Positions 9,260-16,778 of a stretch of 64,000 bases of DNA are shown in pieces. Numbering within the stretch: the stretch's first letter is position 1; each line of letters starts with the position of its first letter. Location: assembly GCF_030848805.1 (NCBI RefSeq), contig NC_092365.1, positions 7,626,001 to 7,690,000 on the forward strand. The letters run 5' to 3'. This DNA is from Temnothorax longispinosus (taxonomy: Eukaryota > Arthropoda > Insecta > Hymenoptera > Formicidae). The translations under genes and the position numbers were made by a program. The notes under the pieces were generated by a model that saw only the letters and a program-made list of their open reading frames with translations, was not told the DNA's origin and did no database searches.

Positions 9260-10463
9260 TCAGACTATTTTGCGCACCACGTTCGTCAACGGGTTGTATT
9301 CAATCACGCGGTCGTGTATGATGAGACAGTACGCGGAGGTATTCGGCGGTACGTTCTCCATGCAGTCGAATTCTATTCTGACATCCACGGTGGCGTTTTT
9401 GACGGATTCGTTTTGGCGGGAGCAATCGATGATCACGAACGGGCCGTTACGTAGAAAAGTCGAAACGGTGAGACTCGGCTCGAGATATTTGTATCCGTAG
9501 TAGCCCTTGCAGAAACGCGCATACATATCGTACAGAATCGCCCATCTGTGTTTGCCAAAGTCCAAATTCAGATCGTCGTATGGATAAACTTCCGAGTTTA
9601 GATAGAGTTTTACATTGGTCAAGTTGCAGTCGTCGAATCGGCTTGTGTCGGCGGACATGACATTCTTCCGACCCGTCTGCAGAGCGAAGACGACGTATCG
9701 CGGTTTCTCGAGCTGAGTCGCGGTCTTAATGGCCCACGAGTGGCCTTGGTCGTGTTCTGCAACAGGGGATACTCGTACAGATCCCACGAACGGAAACCCA
9801 TACTTAGATATCGTCCGTCTTCCAAGGCGCGCAGCATCTACAGCTTGTTGATCTCGTTCAATACCACGTGAGGCATTCGCCATTGTATCTTGAGTATTTT
9901 GATAGTAGGCTCCAACGCGAGACTTCCCACCAGGGAATTGTTGTCGTTGCGCGCTCGTATCAAGATCAATTCGTGACGAGCGTTGATCACCACGCGTTTG
10001 TAATCCTCGCAAAATCCCAGTAACAAGTTGAGCGGTACGCAGAAATTGAAATATCCGTTCGGATTATTATGTGGTTCCCAGCCCGCGTTTCGCAGGATCA
10101 CGCTTCTGTCGGACGATACCGTAACGTAGTTCTTGAGCGTGCTGGTTATTCCTACGTTTCTGCAACGATCAATCTCCATACCGTCGAGCTCGTATCGAAT
10201 CTCATCGAACATAAATGCGACGCAATTAGTACCCAATACCACATTATCGACTTGGTCGGCTGCTCTGGTCACCGTCAATGTTCCTTCGATGTAGAGAAAA
10301 CTTTCGCACGGCAACGTATACAGATCCTGCTGTTGTATGGTATTCGTATCTCGTCGCTATAATCAAACGTTGTGTTGGCGTACGGGTTGTACGTGTGAGT
10401 CTCGATCTTGACGATGCGATCGTCAAAGACCGGCTCGCTTCCGATGTTGAGAATTTCAGTCAT
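9260..10463 (-). pseudogene. Polinton major capsid protein (F54H12.2-like), broken
   Basis: The start ATG is at 10463 and the natural stop at 9260. Coding potential is continuous over about 400 codons but moves through all three minus-strand frames. The first shift is near 10340, the second near 9745, and a TAG stop lies at 9840-9838. Recognisable parts are the start MTEILNIGSEP, a middle with NAGWEPHNNPNGYFNF, and an end with TATQLEKPRYVVFALQTGRK and IEYNPLTNVV. These match the remembered insect/nematode Polinton capsid family with a double jelly-roll fold. A functional capsid subunit cannot be made from this copy. It lies directly downstream of the 59-aa gene (3 bp apart), as expected in a compact structural block. 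Confidence 0.75.
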
Positions 10464-10466
10464 CGT

Positions 10467-10646
10467 TCAGATGTTTCGCACCGCGAATCCCAGAGATTGT
10501 AAAAACTTAACGTTCGACGCGTTGAGCTTCTTTCTCGTCGCTTGTTTAACGCCACCGAATGTCGACTTGACGATATCGTCGATCGGTGCAGCCGTAAAGA
10601 TATTACTGTTATCTGTCGCGTGCTCCGAGTCGTTCAACACTAGCAT
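10467..10646 (-). CDS. Small 59-aa Polinton protein
   Basis: The ATG at 10646 gives MLVLNDSEHATD and ends SLGFAVRNI. The middle has IDDIVKSTFGG and a basic stretch TRKKLNASNVKFLQ. An in-frame GTG lies farther upstream, but ATG is preferred. The gene sits between two capsid-type genes, so a minor virion role is plausible; this is inferred from position only. No membrane segment is evident. Confidence 0.55.
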   Translation of the reverse strand: MLVLNDSEHATDNSNIFTAAPIDDIVKSTFGGVKQATRKKLNASNVKFLQSLGFAVRNI

Positions 10647-10754
10647 CTCATGTGTCGTGCGTACACTCACGCTCACGCATACACTGGCGCGTTATCGCTC
10701 TCGCCGTCGTACGTGCAATCTGACGGTGATCTCTTCTCCGCGAAAATCGAGCAA

Positions 10755-11489
10755 TCATCCGTCTTGATCAGCGACGCGTATCGTTAGATTTGTAACGCTC
10801 CGCGCGATGATCGGCAGATAAATGATCTGCGCCGGCGTTTCCGATATCTTATATCCTGGTGGTACGCTCGGTAAAAATTCGTGTATTGTATGAACACGTT
10901 TGTCGTTGCTGTACGCACCCGCGGTCACGTTACACTCCACGCGGATAATGTTTACGTTGATAATATTAATCGGTGCGTCTGATTCGTGCCACTGTCCCGG
11001 CTGCAATATACGCGTCGACGAGAATCCCAGCAGCGATCCGACGTTGTTCGGTTTGTTAAAATTCACTCTGAAAGCGCACTTGATCTCACTCTTCATCGTA
11101 TTGTAATTTGCACGAAGCACTATCGGGTATTCCGCGACCTCGTCTTCGTAGCCGTTCGCGCGAACGGTCTCCTCTCGCGCGATATTCGCGATCGACGTAC
11201 GACGATCGTCGTTGGAACGAACCACGCGTCGCGGACGTTTACGTGAAATTTCACGTTTCAAAAACTCGTGTATGGCTCGTATCTCGTACGATCCCTCGGG
11301 AATCATAATTTCCGTGTCATCCTTGTCGAAATAAAATTTATTATTCGAAGAATTCACGTTCGGAATCGTGTGATAAGTCTCGAAACACGTTAGACCGAGC
11401 TCGTAGTCACCGTCGCTCAGATCCACGGCGGGAAAATAGTGCTCCGCGAGGATGCTACTCTTCCCGGTCAGCGTAAACGTTATAGACAT
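10755..11489 (-). CDS. Polinton second capsid-type protein (penton-like candidate)
   Basis: The ATG at 11489 gives MSITFTLTG and 244 codons. The sequence is beta-rich, with LSDGDYELGLTCFETY, NSSNNKFYF, NNVGSLLGFSS and VPPGYKISE. It matches a family I remember next to the major capsid gene in insect Polintons, where a minor capsid or penton role has been proposed. The TGA at 10757-10755 is probably premature: the same frame continues for about 19 codons of similar character to a TAA at about 10697. A CpG transition would explain it. The promoter is unusually clear: a TTTAAA box (11549-11544) lies 33 bp before the initiator TCAGT (A at 11516), with a 26-nt leader. An upstream in-frame GTG at 11528 precedes the initiator and is rejected as start. 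Confidence 0.7.
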   Translation of the reverse strand: MSITFTLTGKSSILAEHYFPAVDLSDGDYELGLTCFETYHTIPNVNSSNNKFYFDKDDTEIMIPEGSYEIRAIHEFLKREISRKRPRRVVRSNDDRRTSIANIAREETVRANGYEDEVAEYPIVLRANYNTMKSEIKCAFRVNFNKPNNVGSLLGFSSTRILQPGQWHESDAPINIINVNIIRVECNVTAGAYSNDKRVHTIHEFLPSVPPGYKISETPAQIIYLPIIARSVTNLTIRVADQDG

Positions 11490-11513
11490 ATCGGCGGAAG
11501 CTGGTCGACGAAC

Positions 11514-11552
11514 ACTGAGTCTCCGCACGGCGCGTCGTCAGGTTTTAAATTA
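11514..11552 (-). promoter_or_regulatory. Core promoter of the 244-aa capsid-type gene
   Basis: On the minus strand TAATTTAAAA (11552-11543) is followed by the initiator ACTCAGTG with A at 11516. The box overlaps the TAA stop (11552-11550) of the upstream PLA2-protease gene, so stop and promoter share bases. Confidence 0.6.
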
Positions 11553-12641
11553 GCGCCGATCGTCATCGATCGTCCGGAGAAATTGCAAGCACAACTGGCC
11601 ACAGATGCTCTGATCGTAGCGCTGATAAGACGTGTGATTGTACTCAATTTTCGTCACGCTCGGTCCGATATATTGCACCAGTTCTTTCGGTGGTCGAAGA
11701 TTGCCGAAACTGTCGAAATATACGACTCGATCTCCCCTCTTGGCGTACGCTACCCAATGAGTACCGGGGCCGGCTGCATCGTCCAAATTCACGATACCGC
11801 TCTCGTTTCGACGTACACCATCGACGATCGGTAACGAATCACGCATGAAAACACCTCTGAAGAACGGTACGCGCATTCGCCTTGCCAGTCGACTCAATTG
11901 TACGTTAGTCGTAACACCCGTGGGCATATTTAACGTCTTCTTTGATGTTTTTTTTTTTTTAATCTTCAACGCTACTCCTCGCCCGCGTTTGTGCGGGCCG
12001 AGATACAGTCCTTGTCCATATTTGTACGGAGCGAGATAAAGTCCGCGACCTTCCATGGCGCGATTGTGACGTTGCGTCTCTTCCATCTGACGTCGCGCGG
12101 CTTTGCTAGCGTTCATCGCCGTTGTAATTCCGGCCGCTCCGCCGGCCAGAGAACCGAGAACTCCCAACAACGGTAGAATCGGCAATACGCCGCCTCGTTT
12201 CGCTGCCGGAAGTATCCGTTTTTTCGAATCCGCTCTCTTCTTCATCTTCATCTTCGTCTGGGTCTTCGCCTTCGTCTTCGCCTTTATTTTCAAACCCATT
12301 CCGAGCTTCGTCTTAGCCTTCATGGCCGCCCAGACGGCTGTAGCGGCAGCTCTCTCTCCGAGAGTCGAATCTCTCGCGATGACGCGTCCCAACGCTCTCT
12401 CGGCGAGTATCTCGTCCGCCGCGTGTCTCTCGGTGAGGCCTTTGTTACGCGAATAGTCTATGTCGTGCTCGCGACACGCCGCGTCCAATGGATTTACACC
12501 CGGATCACCTCTAGCCAATCGTTCTCGCAAACGAGTTCCCGGACCGCAATACTGATAGCCGGGAATGTGCAGTTCGAACGGAAGTGCACCTATCGCGCGA
12601 TTAAACAGGCCTCTACCTGTTTTTATTTTTTTCGTTGACAT
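11550..12641 (-). CDS. PLA2-like plus adenain-like protease polyprotein of Polinton
   Basis: The start is the ATG at 12641 (MSTKKIKTGRG); it overlaps the last 19 bases of the upstream gene, and the codons farther upstream belong to that gene's region. The protein is 363 aa. Residues about 20-110 form a parvovirus-type phospholipase A2 domain with calcium loop YCGPG (31-35) and catalytic HD (59-60). A Lys-rich linker (107-142) and a hydrophobic, glycine-rich segment (151-172) follow. Then comes a basic region with two GLYL motifs. The C-terminal domain (about 240-363) is an adenovirus-type cysteine protease with His295 (THWVAY), Asp310 (YFDSFG) and Cys347 (SICGQLC). LAGG-A (165-169) and MEGR-G (196-200) fit the adenain cleavage consensus, so self-processing between the domains is plausible. 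In the family the protease matures capsid proteins and the PLA2 domain is thought to help membrane passage. Confidence 0.85.
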   Translation of the reverse strand: MSTKKIKTGRGLFNRAIGALPFELHIPGYQYCGPGTRLRERLARGDPGVNPLDAACREHDIDYSRNKGLTERHAADEILAERALGRVIARDSTLGERAAATAVWAAMKAKTKLGMGLKIKAKTKAKTQTKMKMKKRADSKKRILPAAKRGGVLPILPLLGVLGSLAGGAAGITTAMNASKAARRQMEETQRHNRAMEGRGLYLAPYKYGQGLYLGPHKRGRGVALKIKKKKTSKKTLNMPTGVTTNVQLSRLARRMRVPFFRGVFMRDSLPIVDGVRRNESGIVNLDDAAGPGTHWVAYAKRGDRVVYFDSFGNLRPPKELVQYIGPSVTKIEYNHTSYQRYDQSICGQLCLQFLRTIDDDRR

Positions 12642-12889
12642 TCGCCGCAATCCTTTATCAATGGCGCGGGACCGTCGATGTGCGTTCGCTGCCACGGTTG
12701 ATTGTAATGTGCGTCACAGCGACGATAGGTCTGAACCTCCAAATCCGCCTTTATATGCTGCGGAAGCTTGTCCCACACATAGTAGACGTGATCACCGAAC
12801 ACTTGCAATAGAACGGCTTTCGGCACGAATTGCAGCTGTTCGGCGCTAAAATCGCGAATGTCCGAAGGTCTCGACAGCAGGACGAACAT
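12623..12889 (-). CDS. 88-aa Polinton protein upstream of PLA2-protease
   Basis: The ATG at 12889 (MFVLLSRPSD) is chosen because the initiator on this strand has its A at 12899, only 9 bases before it. The longer in-frame start at 12922 lies upstream of the initiation site. The protein has FVPKAVLLQVFGDHVYYVWDK, then a cysteine/histidine-containing end (YRRCDAHYNQ, DCGECQRKK) that may bind metal. The last codons overlap the start of the PLA2-protease gene by 19 bases. The function is unknown to me. Polinton gene order and the overlap suggest a structural or regulatory late gene. Confidence 0.65.
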   Translation of the reverse strand: MFVLLSRPSDIRDFSAEQLQFVPKAVLLQVFGDHVYYVWDKLPQHIKADLEVQTYRRCDAHYNQPWQRTHIDGPAPLIKDCGECQRKK

Positions 12890-12894
12890 CTTTG

Positions 12895-12960
12895 CGACTG
12901 AGCGATTCGCGGTGCCGCGCACCTATAAATAGACGTTCGAACGAGAAAGTTCGATTCAGT
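12895..12960. promoter_or_regulatory. Divergent promoter: one TATA box, two TCAGTCG initiators
   Basis: TATAAATA at 12924-12931 reads TATTTATA on the other strand. On the plus strand the initiator TTCAGTCG has its A at 12958, 34 bp from the box. On the minus strand CTCAGTCG has its A at 12899, 32 bp from the box. The plus transcript leads to the ATPase ATG at 12985, the minus transcript to the ATG at 12889. This one site is the boundary between the left-facing and right-facing halves of the Polinton. GAAAGTTC and TTCGAAC between box and plus initiator resemble heat-shock elements, which may be chance. Confidence 0.65.
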
Positions 12961-12984
12961 CGTACAAAGTGTGAGGAAAAAAAA

Positions 12985-13731
12985 ATGAGATTCGTGCGAC
13001 AACCGTTAGCGATTCGCGTGACGAATTGCGACGACAGATCACGGTCGATGGAGGGCAACGCGGATAGGCGCAGACACGGTACGATGCTGCCGACTACTAT
13101 ACGCGCGATCATTTGCGGTCCCTCGAATTGCGGTAAAACCAACGTTCTGATAAGTTTGCTGGAAAGTCCGCACGGTGTACGTTTCGAGAACGTGTACGTG
13201 TACTCGAAATCGTTGCAACAACCGAAATACCGATATCTGGAGAATTTATTGACATCAATCGACGAAATCGGCTACTACACCTTCTCTAATAACAGTGACG
13301 TCATTCCACCGAGCGACGCGTGTCCGAATTCGATATTCGTCTTCGACGACGTGGCGTGCGATAAGCAAGACACTGTGAGAGAGTATTTCTCGATGGGCAG
13401 GCACTCGAACGTCGACTGCTTTTATCTCTGTCAGACGTACGCGAGAATACCTAAACATCTGATACGCGACAACGCGAATCTGCTGATCCTGTTCAAACAG
13501 GATGGTACTAATTTGAAACACGTGTACAACGATCACGTAAATACCGACATGTCGTACGATGAATTTTGCTCGTTGTGCCACGATTGTTGGCAATGCAAGT
13601 ACGGATTTGTAGTGATAGACAAGGACAGCGCACTTTCAAACGGTCGATACAGAAAAGGATTTAACGTGTTCGCGATACCGCAAAAGCGGTCAGTCGTCGC
13701 CGATACGTCGTCGAAGGTGAAACAACGTTAG
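12985..13731 (+). CDS. Polinton packaging ATPase (A32/FtsK-HerA type)
   Basis: The ATG at 12985 follows a 26-nt leader from the initiator. The upstream in-frame ATG at 12892 precedes the initiator and is rejected. The product is 248 aa. Walker A is GPSNCGKT (45-52), and Walker B is IFVFDDVA with the acidic pair at 121-122. An arginine-containing segment around SMGRHSNVDCFYLCQTYARIP matches the sensor region of poxvirus A32-like ATPases. C-terminal Cys/His residues (CSLCHDCWQCKYG) may bind zinc. The family pumps genome DNA into capsids, which implies a virion-forming ancestor. The gene appears intact, in contrast to the capsid gene. Confidence 0.9.
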   Translation: MRFVRQPLAIRVTNCDDRSRSMEGNADRRRHGTMLPTTIRAIICGPSNCGKTNVLISLLESPHGVRFENVYVYSKSLQQPKYRYLENLLTSIDEIGYYTFSNNSDVIPPSDACPNSIFVFDDVACDKQDTVREYFSMGRHSNVDCFYLCQTYARIPKHLIRDNANLLILFKQDGTNLKHVYNDHVNTDMSYDEFCSLCHDCWQCKYGFVVIDKDSALSNGRYRKGFNVFAIPQKRSVVADTSSKVKQR

Positions 13732-13782
13732 TGTTACGGAGAAAAAGATCGACACTCTGCTTTGTCCCCCCCCCCCCCCACG

Positions 13783-14907
13783 ATGGCTGCGATAGACGGG
13801 AGCGAGACGATTCGCGAACGCGAGAAGATTGTGAAAGATATTGCGAAAACGAGTAATTCGATTCGCAAGAAACTTCGCGCTTTGAAGACCGGTAAGATCG
13901 AGAAGGACATTGAGTTGGACACGCACTTTAAACCTCTCATCGAGCCGTTGAAAAAGATCGTCGACAACTCGAGCTTGATCGCGGTGAAAAAAGAAGAGCC
14001 GACGGAGAGCGACGCTGACGTGAAAATCGAACCGCTATCCGTTCAACAGCGCGAGGAGGATGCTACACCGAAGAGAAAGAAGAAACGATTAGACTCCTGG
14101 TCGGATCTGTCATCGACACCGCGTAAATCTAATCAATCGAATGTACTACCGATAACCTCTACACCGATAACCTCTACACCGACGCTAACCGTGCAAAGTA
14201 CAAGTCCCGAATTTCTCAAAATCGTGGATGTTTTCGAAACCACGGACGACTCGATCGGGACGACCGTTAAAAAGCGGTTGCAAACGTCGAAGGGTCGAGA
14301 ATGGTTTATAGAATCGGTGCAAGATCACTTGGGTCCCCTGATCCGAATTTACATCGCGTCTGCTTTGAGCGCCTATCCAACGATAGACACCACATACGGC
14401 GTTTATCTCGGCAAGAATGAATTGATGCTTGGTAATAAACGTTTTGACGTGGATAAAGCGGATAACATTTATATCGACGGCGTACGATACGCCGGCACAC
14501 CCGGTATTTACGAGTTGATCTTCAAGAGAATACCCGATTACGATATCTACACGGAGGACGATATGCAAAAGTACAGGAGCATACTGTTGGCAACGAGTGC
14601 TCATAAATACAAGCACGATCCTCACGAGCGACGAAAGGGCAACGTGGGATACAAGTATACACAGGTAATCGCACCGTTGATGTCGACCGAATCCAAGAAG
14701 AAAAAATCCGGAAAGGGATTATTCGCACCTCGCGCGATGACGCTAACCGACAATAAGATCGACTACATGCACTGGGACGACCCCAACGAGCTGGAGGATC
14801 GTCTGCGATTGCTCGACGCTTCGCGTCAAGCTGGCAACAATGCTCACGACAATGAGATCATGTCGATCATCGAGGAACTTTGCGAGGCTGGGCTTATTAT
14901 AAATTAA
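13783..14907 (+). CDS. Polinton DUF8207-type protein, 374 aa
   Basis: The ATG at 13783 (MAAIDGSETIRERE) follows a C-run; the in-frame ATG at 13762 adds only MSPPPPT and is less likely. The N-terminus is a charged helical region that could form a coiled coil. A Lys/Ser/Thr-rich linker with the repeat PITSTPITSTP follows. The C-terminal half is a conserved domain with GVYLGKNELMLGNK, YAGTPGIYELIFKR and KYTQVIAPLM, then a basic GKGLFAPRAM. From memory it matches a domain (DUF8207) common in insect Polinton proteins. A TCAGTCGTCG initiator-like site lies at 13690 inside the ATPase end, without a good TATA. Function unknown; abundance in these elements suggests a virion or DNA-associated protein. 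Confidence 0.75.
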   Translation: MAAIDGSETIREREKIVKDIAKTSNSIRKKLRALKTGKIEKDIELDTHFKPLIEPLKKIVDNSSLIAVKKEEPTESDADVKIEPLSVQQREEDATPKRKKKRLDSWSDLSSTPRKSNQSNVLPITSTPITSTPTLTVQSTSPEFLKIVDVFETTDDSIGTTVKKRLQTSKGREWFIESVQDHLGPLIRIYIASALSAYPTIDTTYGVYLGKNELMLGNKRFDVDKADNIYIDGVRYAGTPGIYELIFKRIPDYDIYTEDDMQKYRSILLATSAHKYKHDPHERRKGNVGYKYTQVIAPLMSTESKKKKSGKGLFAPRAMTLTDNKIDYMHWDDPNELEDRLRLLDASRQAGNNAHDNEIMSIIEELCEAGLIIN

Positions 14908-14932
14908 ACGGTGCGACAGCGATCCGTTCAAT
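14898..14932 (+). promoter_or_regulatory. Core promoter of the fiber-like gene, over a stop codon
   Basis: TATAAAT (14898-14904) is followed 32 bp later by the initiator-like TTCAATC with A at 14930. The box directly abuts the TAA stop (14905-14907) of the preceding gene. The leader would be only 12 nt. Confidence 0.55.
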
Positions 14933-14942
14933 CGGTGTCGAA

Positions 14943-15302
14943 ATGCCGATCAATAAATTTGGATTGTTCGAGCAACGTGAAGACGCGACGAATACCATTT
15001 CCTATCATTATCGGTGGAGCGGATTAGTGAGAAATTTCGTGCGCGACAACGCTCTGTGTCGCGCCGCCACGGACTTTGATGCAAGATCGCGCAAGATTCG
15101 TCGCGTAGCGCAACCTGAGACTGACGGTGACGCTGTTAACAAAATATACGTTGATCAGTGCTTTAAAAGTCTGACAGATCAATGGAAAGAGTCAGACGAG
15201 AAGCTTACCGCGTTCGAGAAGGATGTGCGAGCGTTACAGGCTGCGGTGAACGAGCTTCGACGTGCAAATATCGGTAGATTGGAAACGGCTAATGAAGGAT
15301 GA
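14943..15302 (+). CDS. Polinton fiber-like protein, 119 aa
   Basis: The ATG at 14943 gives MPINKFGLFEQ. The middle contains DFDARSRKIRRVAQPETDGDAVNKIYVD. This resembles the repeat in phage tail fibers and collagen-type trimeric spikes, where a strand with Ile and Pro is followed by DAVNKxYVD. The rest is a heptad-like helix (about residues 78-112) that could form a trimeric coiled coil. I infer an attachment or spike role from the motif alone. The stop TGA at 15300-15302 overlaps the next ATG (ATGA), so the two genes are tightly coupled. Confidence 0.65.
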   Translation: MPINKFGLFEQREDATNTISYHYRWSGLVRNFVRDNALCRAATDFDARSRKIRRVAQPETDGDAVNKIYVDQCFKSLTDQWKESDEKLTAFEKDVRALQAAVNELRRANIGRLETANEG

Positions 15303-15574
15303 AGAAACGGTTCAGCAGAAACGACTATCGAACGGCGACGAGTGAAGAGAAGCAACGGTTAATTAACGACGGTGACGAACAGCAACGAACGATTCGAGAA
15401 CAGTTGTCGGACGGCTGTCGAGCGGTTCAAGAACGGTTGTCGGACGGTTGTCGAGCGGTTCAAAAACAGGTTAGGAACGATTACGAGCGGTTTAGAAACA
15501 GCTGTGAACTACGCGGAGACAGGAAAGGCTACAAACGGCTAAAGAACGTCGACGACGACGACGACGATGAGTGA
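15299..15574 (+). CDS. Charged 91-aa Polinton protein with internal repeat
   Basis: The ATG at 15299 overlaps the preceding stop. The protein is rich in Arg, Glu and Asp. It has a tandem repeat built on LSDGCRAVQ (about residues 36-55), preceded by a related segment, and ends in a run of Asp. The DNA beyond the stop (15575-15740) carries more copies of the same GAACGGTT-type motif without a useful open frame, so the gene may have been longer. No domain is recognised. Confidence 0.5.
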   Translation: MKKRFSRNDYRTATSEEKQRLINDGDEQQRTIREQLSDGCRAVQERLSDGCRAVQKQVRNDYERFRNSCELRGDRKGYKRLKNVDDDDDDE

Positions 15575-15743
15575 CAAGAAGCAGTTAACTGACAACGACG
15601 AACGACAACGAACGGTTCGAGAACGGCTCGAAATCGTTTCTGAGCGGTTCAGAAACAGCGATGAACGACGCAGAAACATAAACAGAAACGGTTACGTACA
15701 GCCGAAGAACGACGACCGACAGTCAACGAAACGCTAACCGAAC

Positions 15744-16700
15744 ATGAGACCGTTAAAATCGACCGATGTGGATAAAAATATCGAAAAGCGACGGTTGGTG
15801 GACGAATTGCACGCACCGGCGAGAAGAAATTTTCCCCGCAGACACGTCATAGTGCGAGGGTACGACGACCTGTGGCAGGCTGATATCGTCGAGATGCGCC
15901 CGTACTCGCGTTTCAACGGAGGCTACCACTACATACTCACCGTCATCGATGTGTTAAGCAAGTACGCCTGGGCCGTGCCGCTCAAGGGTAAAGGCGACAG
16001 CGAGACAGCTGACGCTATCGCTGAAATAATTCGAGATAGCGGGAGGTGCCCTAGTAATCTACAAACCGACATGGGGAAGGAATTTTACAACACCGACGTG
16101 CAACGTCTCGTGAGAAAACACGGTATAAATCATTATTCCACGTATTCGGTGATGAAGGCGTCGGTCGTCGAGCGATTCAATCGCACGTTAAAAAACAACA
16201 TGTGGAAAATGTTTACGCTCAATGGAACTTACAAGTGGTTTGACGCGTTATCGCGACTCGTGTCGGATTACAACGCGCGCAAGCATCGAACGATCGGCAT
16301 GCGACCTGTCGACGTTACCCCCGCGATCGCCGAAAGACTCTTGGCTACGGTGTACAGCGCGATAAAGATCGCGGGTCCGGCAAAGTTTAAAACGGGCGAC
16401 TCGGTACGCGTCAGCAAATACAAGACAATTTTCGAGAAGGGTTACACGCCGAATTGGACCACCGAGGTGTTTAAGATCGTTAAAGTGCAGCATACCAATC
16501 TCGTAACCTACCTACTCGAGGACTATCGTGGAAAATCCGTCGCTGGAGCGTTCTACGAGTACGAGTTGCATCGCGCGACTTATCCTGACGTGTATCTCGT
16601 GGAGAAAGTACTGCGCAGGAGGGGCGACGAGGTTTACGTGAAATGGCTGGGATTCGATGGATCGCACAACTCATGGATACACAAGGACAATGTAATTTAA
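15744..16700 (+). CDS. Polinton integrase with C-terminal chromodomain
   Basis: The product is 318 aa. The retroviral-type core has D47 (WQADIVEM), D109 (LQTDMGKEF) and E143 (VVERFNRTLK). The core is followed by an SH3-like region and, at about residues 268-318, a chromodomain (VYLVEKVLRRRGDEVYVKWLGF). It belongs to the transposon-derived F54H12.3-like family that inserts Polintons. No N-terminal His/Cys finger is visible, so the start may be truncated or the finger may be encoded elsewhere. All three acidic residues are present. The gene lies at the right edge of the element, where a Polinton integrase is commonly found. Confidence 0.9.
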   Translation: MRPLKSTDVDKNIEKRRLVDELHAPARRNFPRRHVIVRGYDDLWQADIVEMRPYSRFNGGYHYILTVIDVLSKYAWAVPLKGKGDSETADAIAEIIRDSGRCPSNLQTDMGKEFYNTDVQRLVRKHGINHYSTYSVMKASVVERFNRTLKNNMWKMFTLNGTYKWFDALSRLVSDYNARKHRTIGMRPVDVTPAIAERLLATVYSAIKIAGPAKFKTGDSVRVSKYKTIFEKGYTPNWTTEVFKIVKVQHTNLVTYLLEDYRGKSVAGAFYEYELHRATYPDVYLVEKVLRRRGDEVYVKWLGFDGSHNSWIHKDNVI

Positions 16701-16778
16701 TTCGTTCAAACTGTATTTTATTCTTAATATAAAAAATGATACATGTAAAGTGTTTGAAATGTGTAATACATATACAGT

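Larger units (their letters stand above)
7346..16778. mobile_element. Polinton/Maverick, no DNA polymerase B visible
   Basis: The region holds the hallmark set of a Polinton: chromodomain integrase, A32-type packaging ATPase, adenain-like protease fused to a PLA2 domain, and capsid-type proteins. Several lineage-specific small genes accompany them. Seven genes run left from 12889 and five run right from 12985. No family B polymerase can be found, and no terminal inverted repeats could be matched. The right edge is cut by an LTR at 16779. The sequence is more GC-rich than its surroundings. The major capsid gene is broken and two others carry small lesions, so this copy is decaying. Confidence 0.85.
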
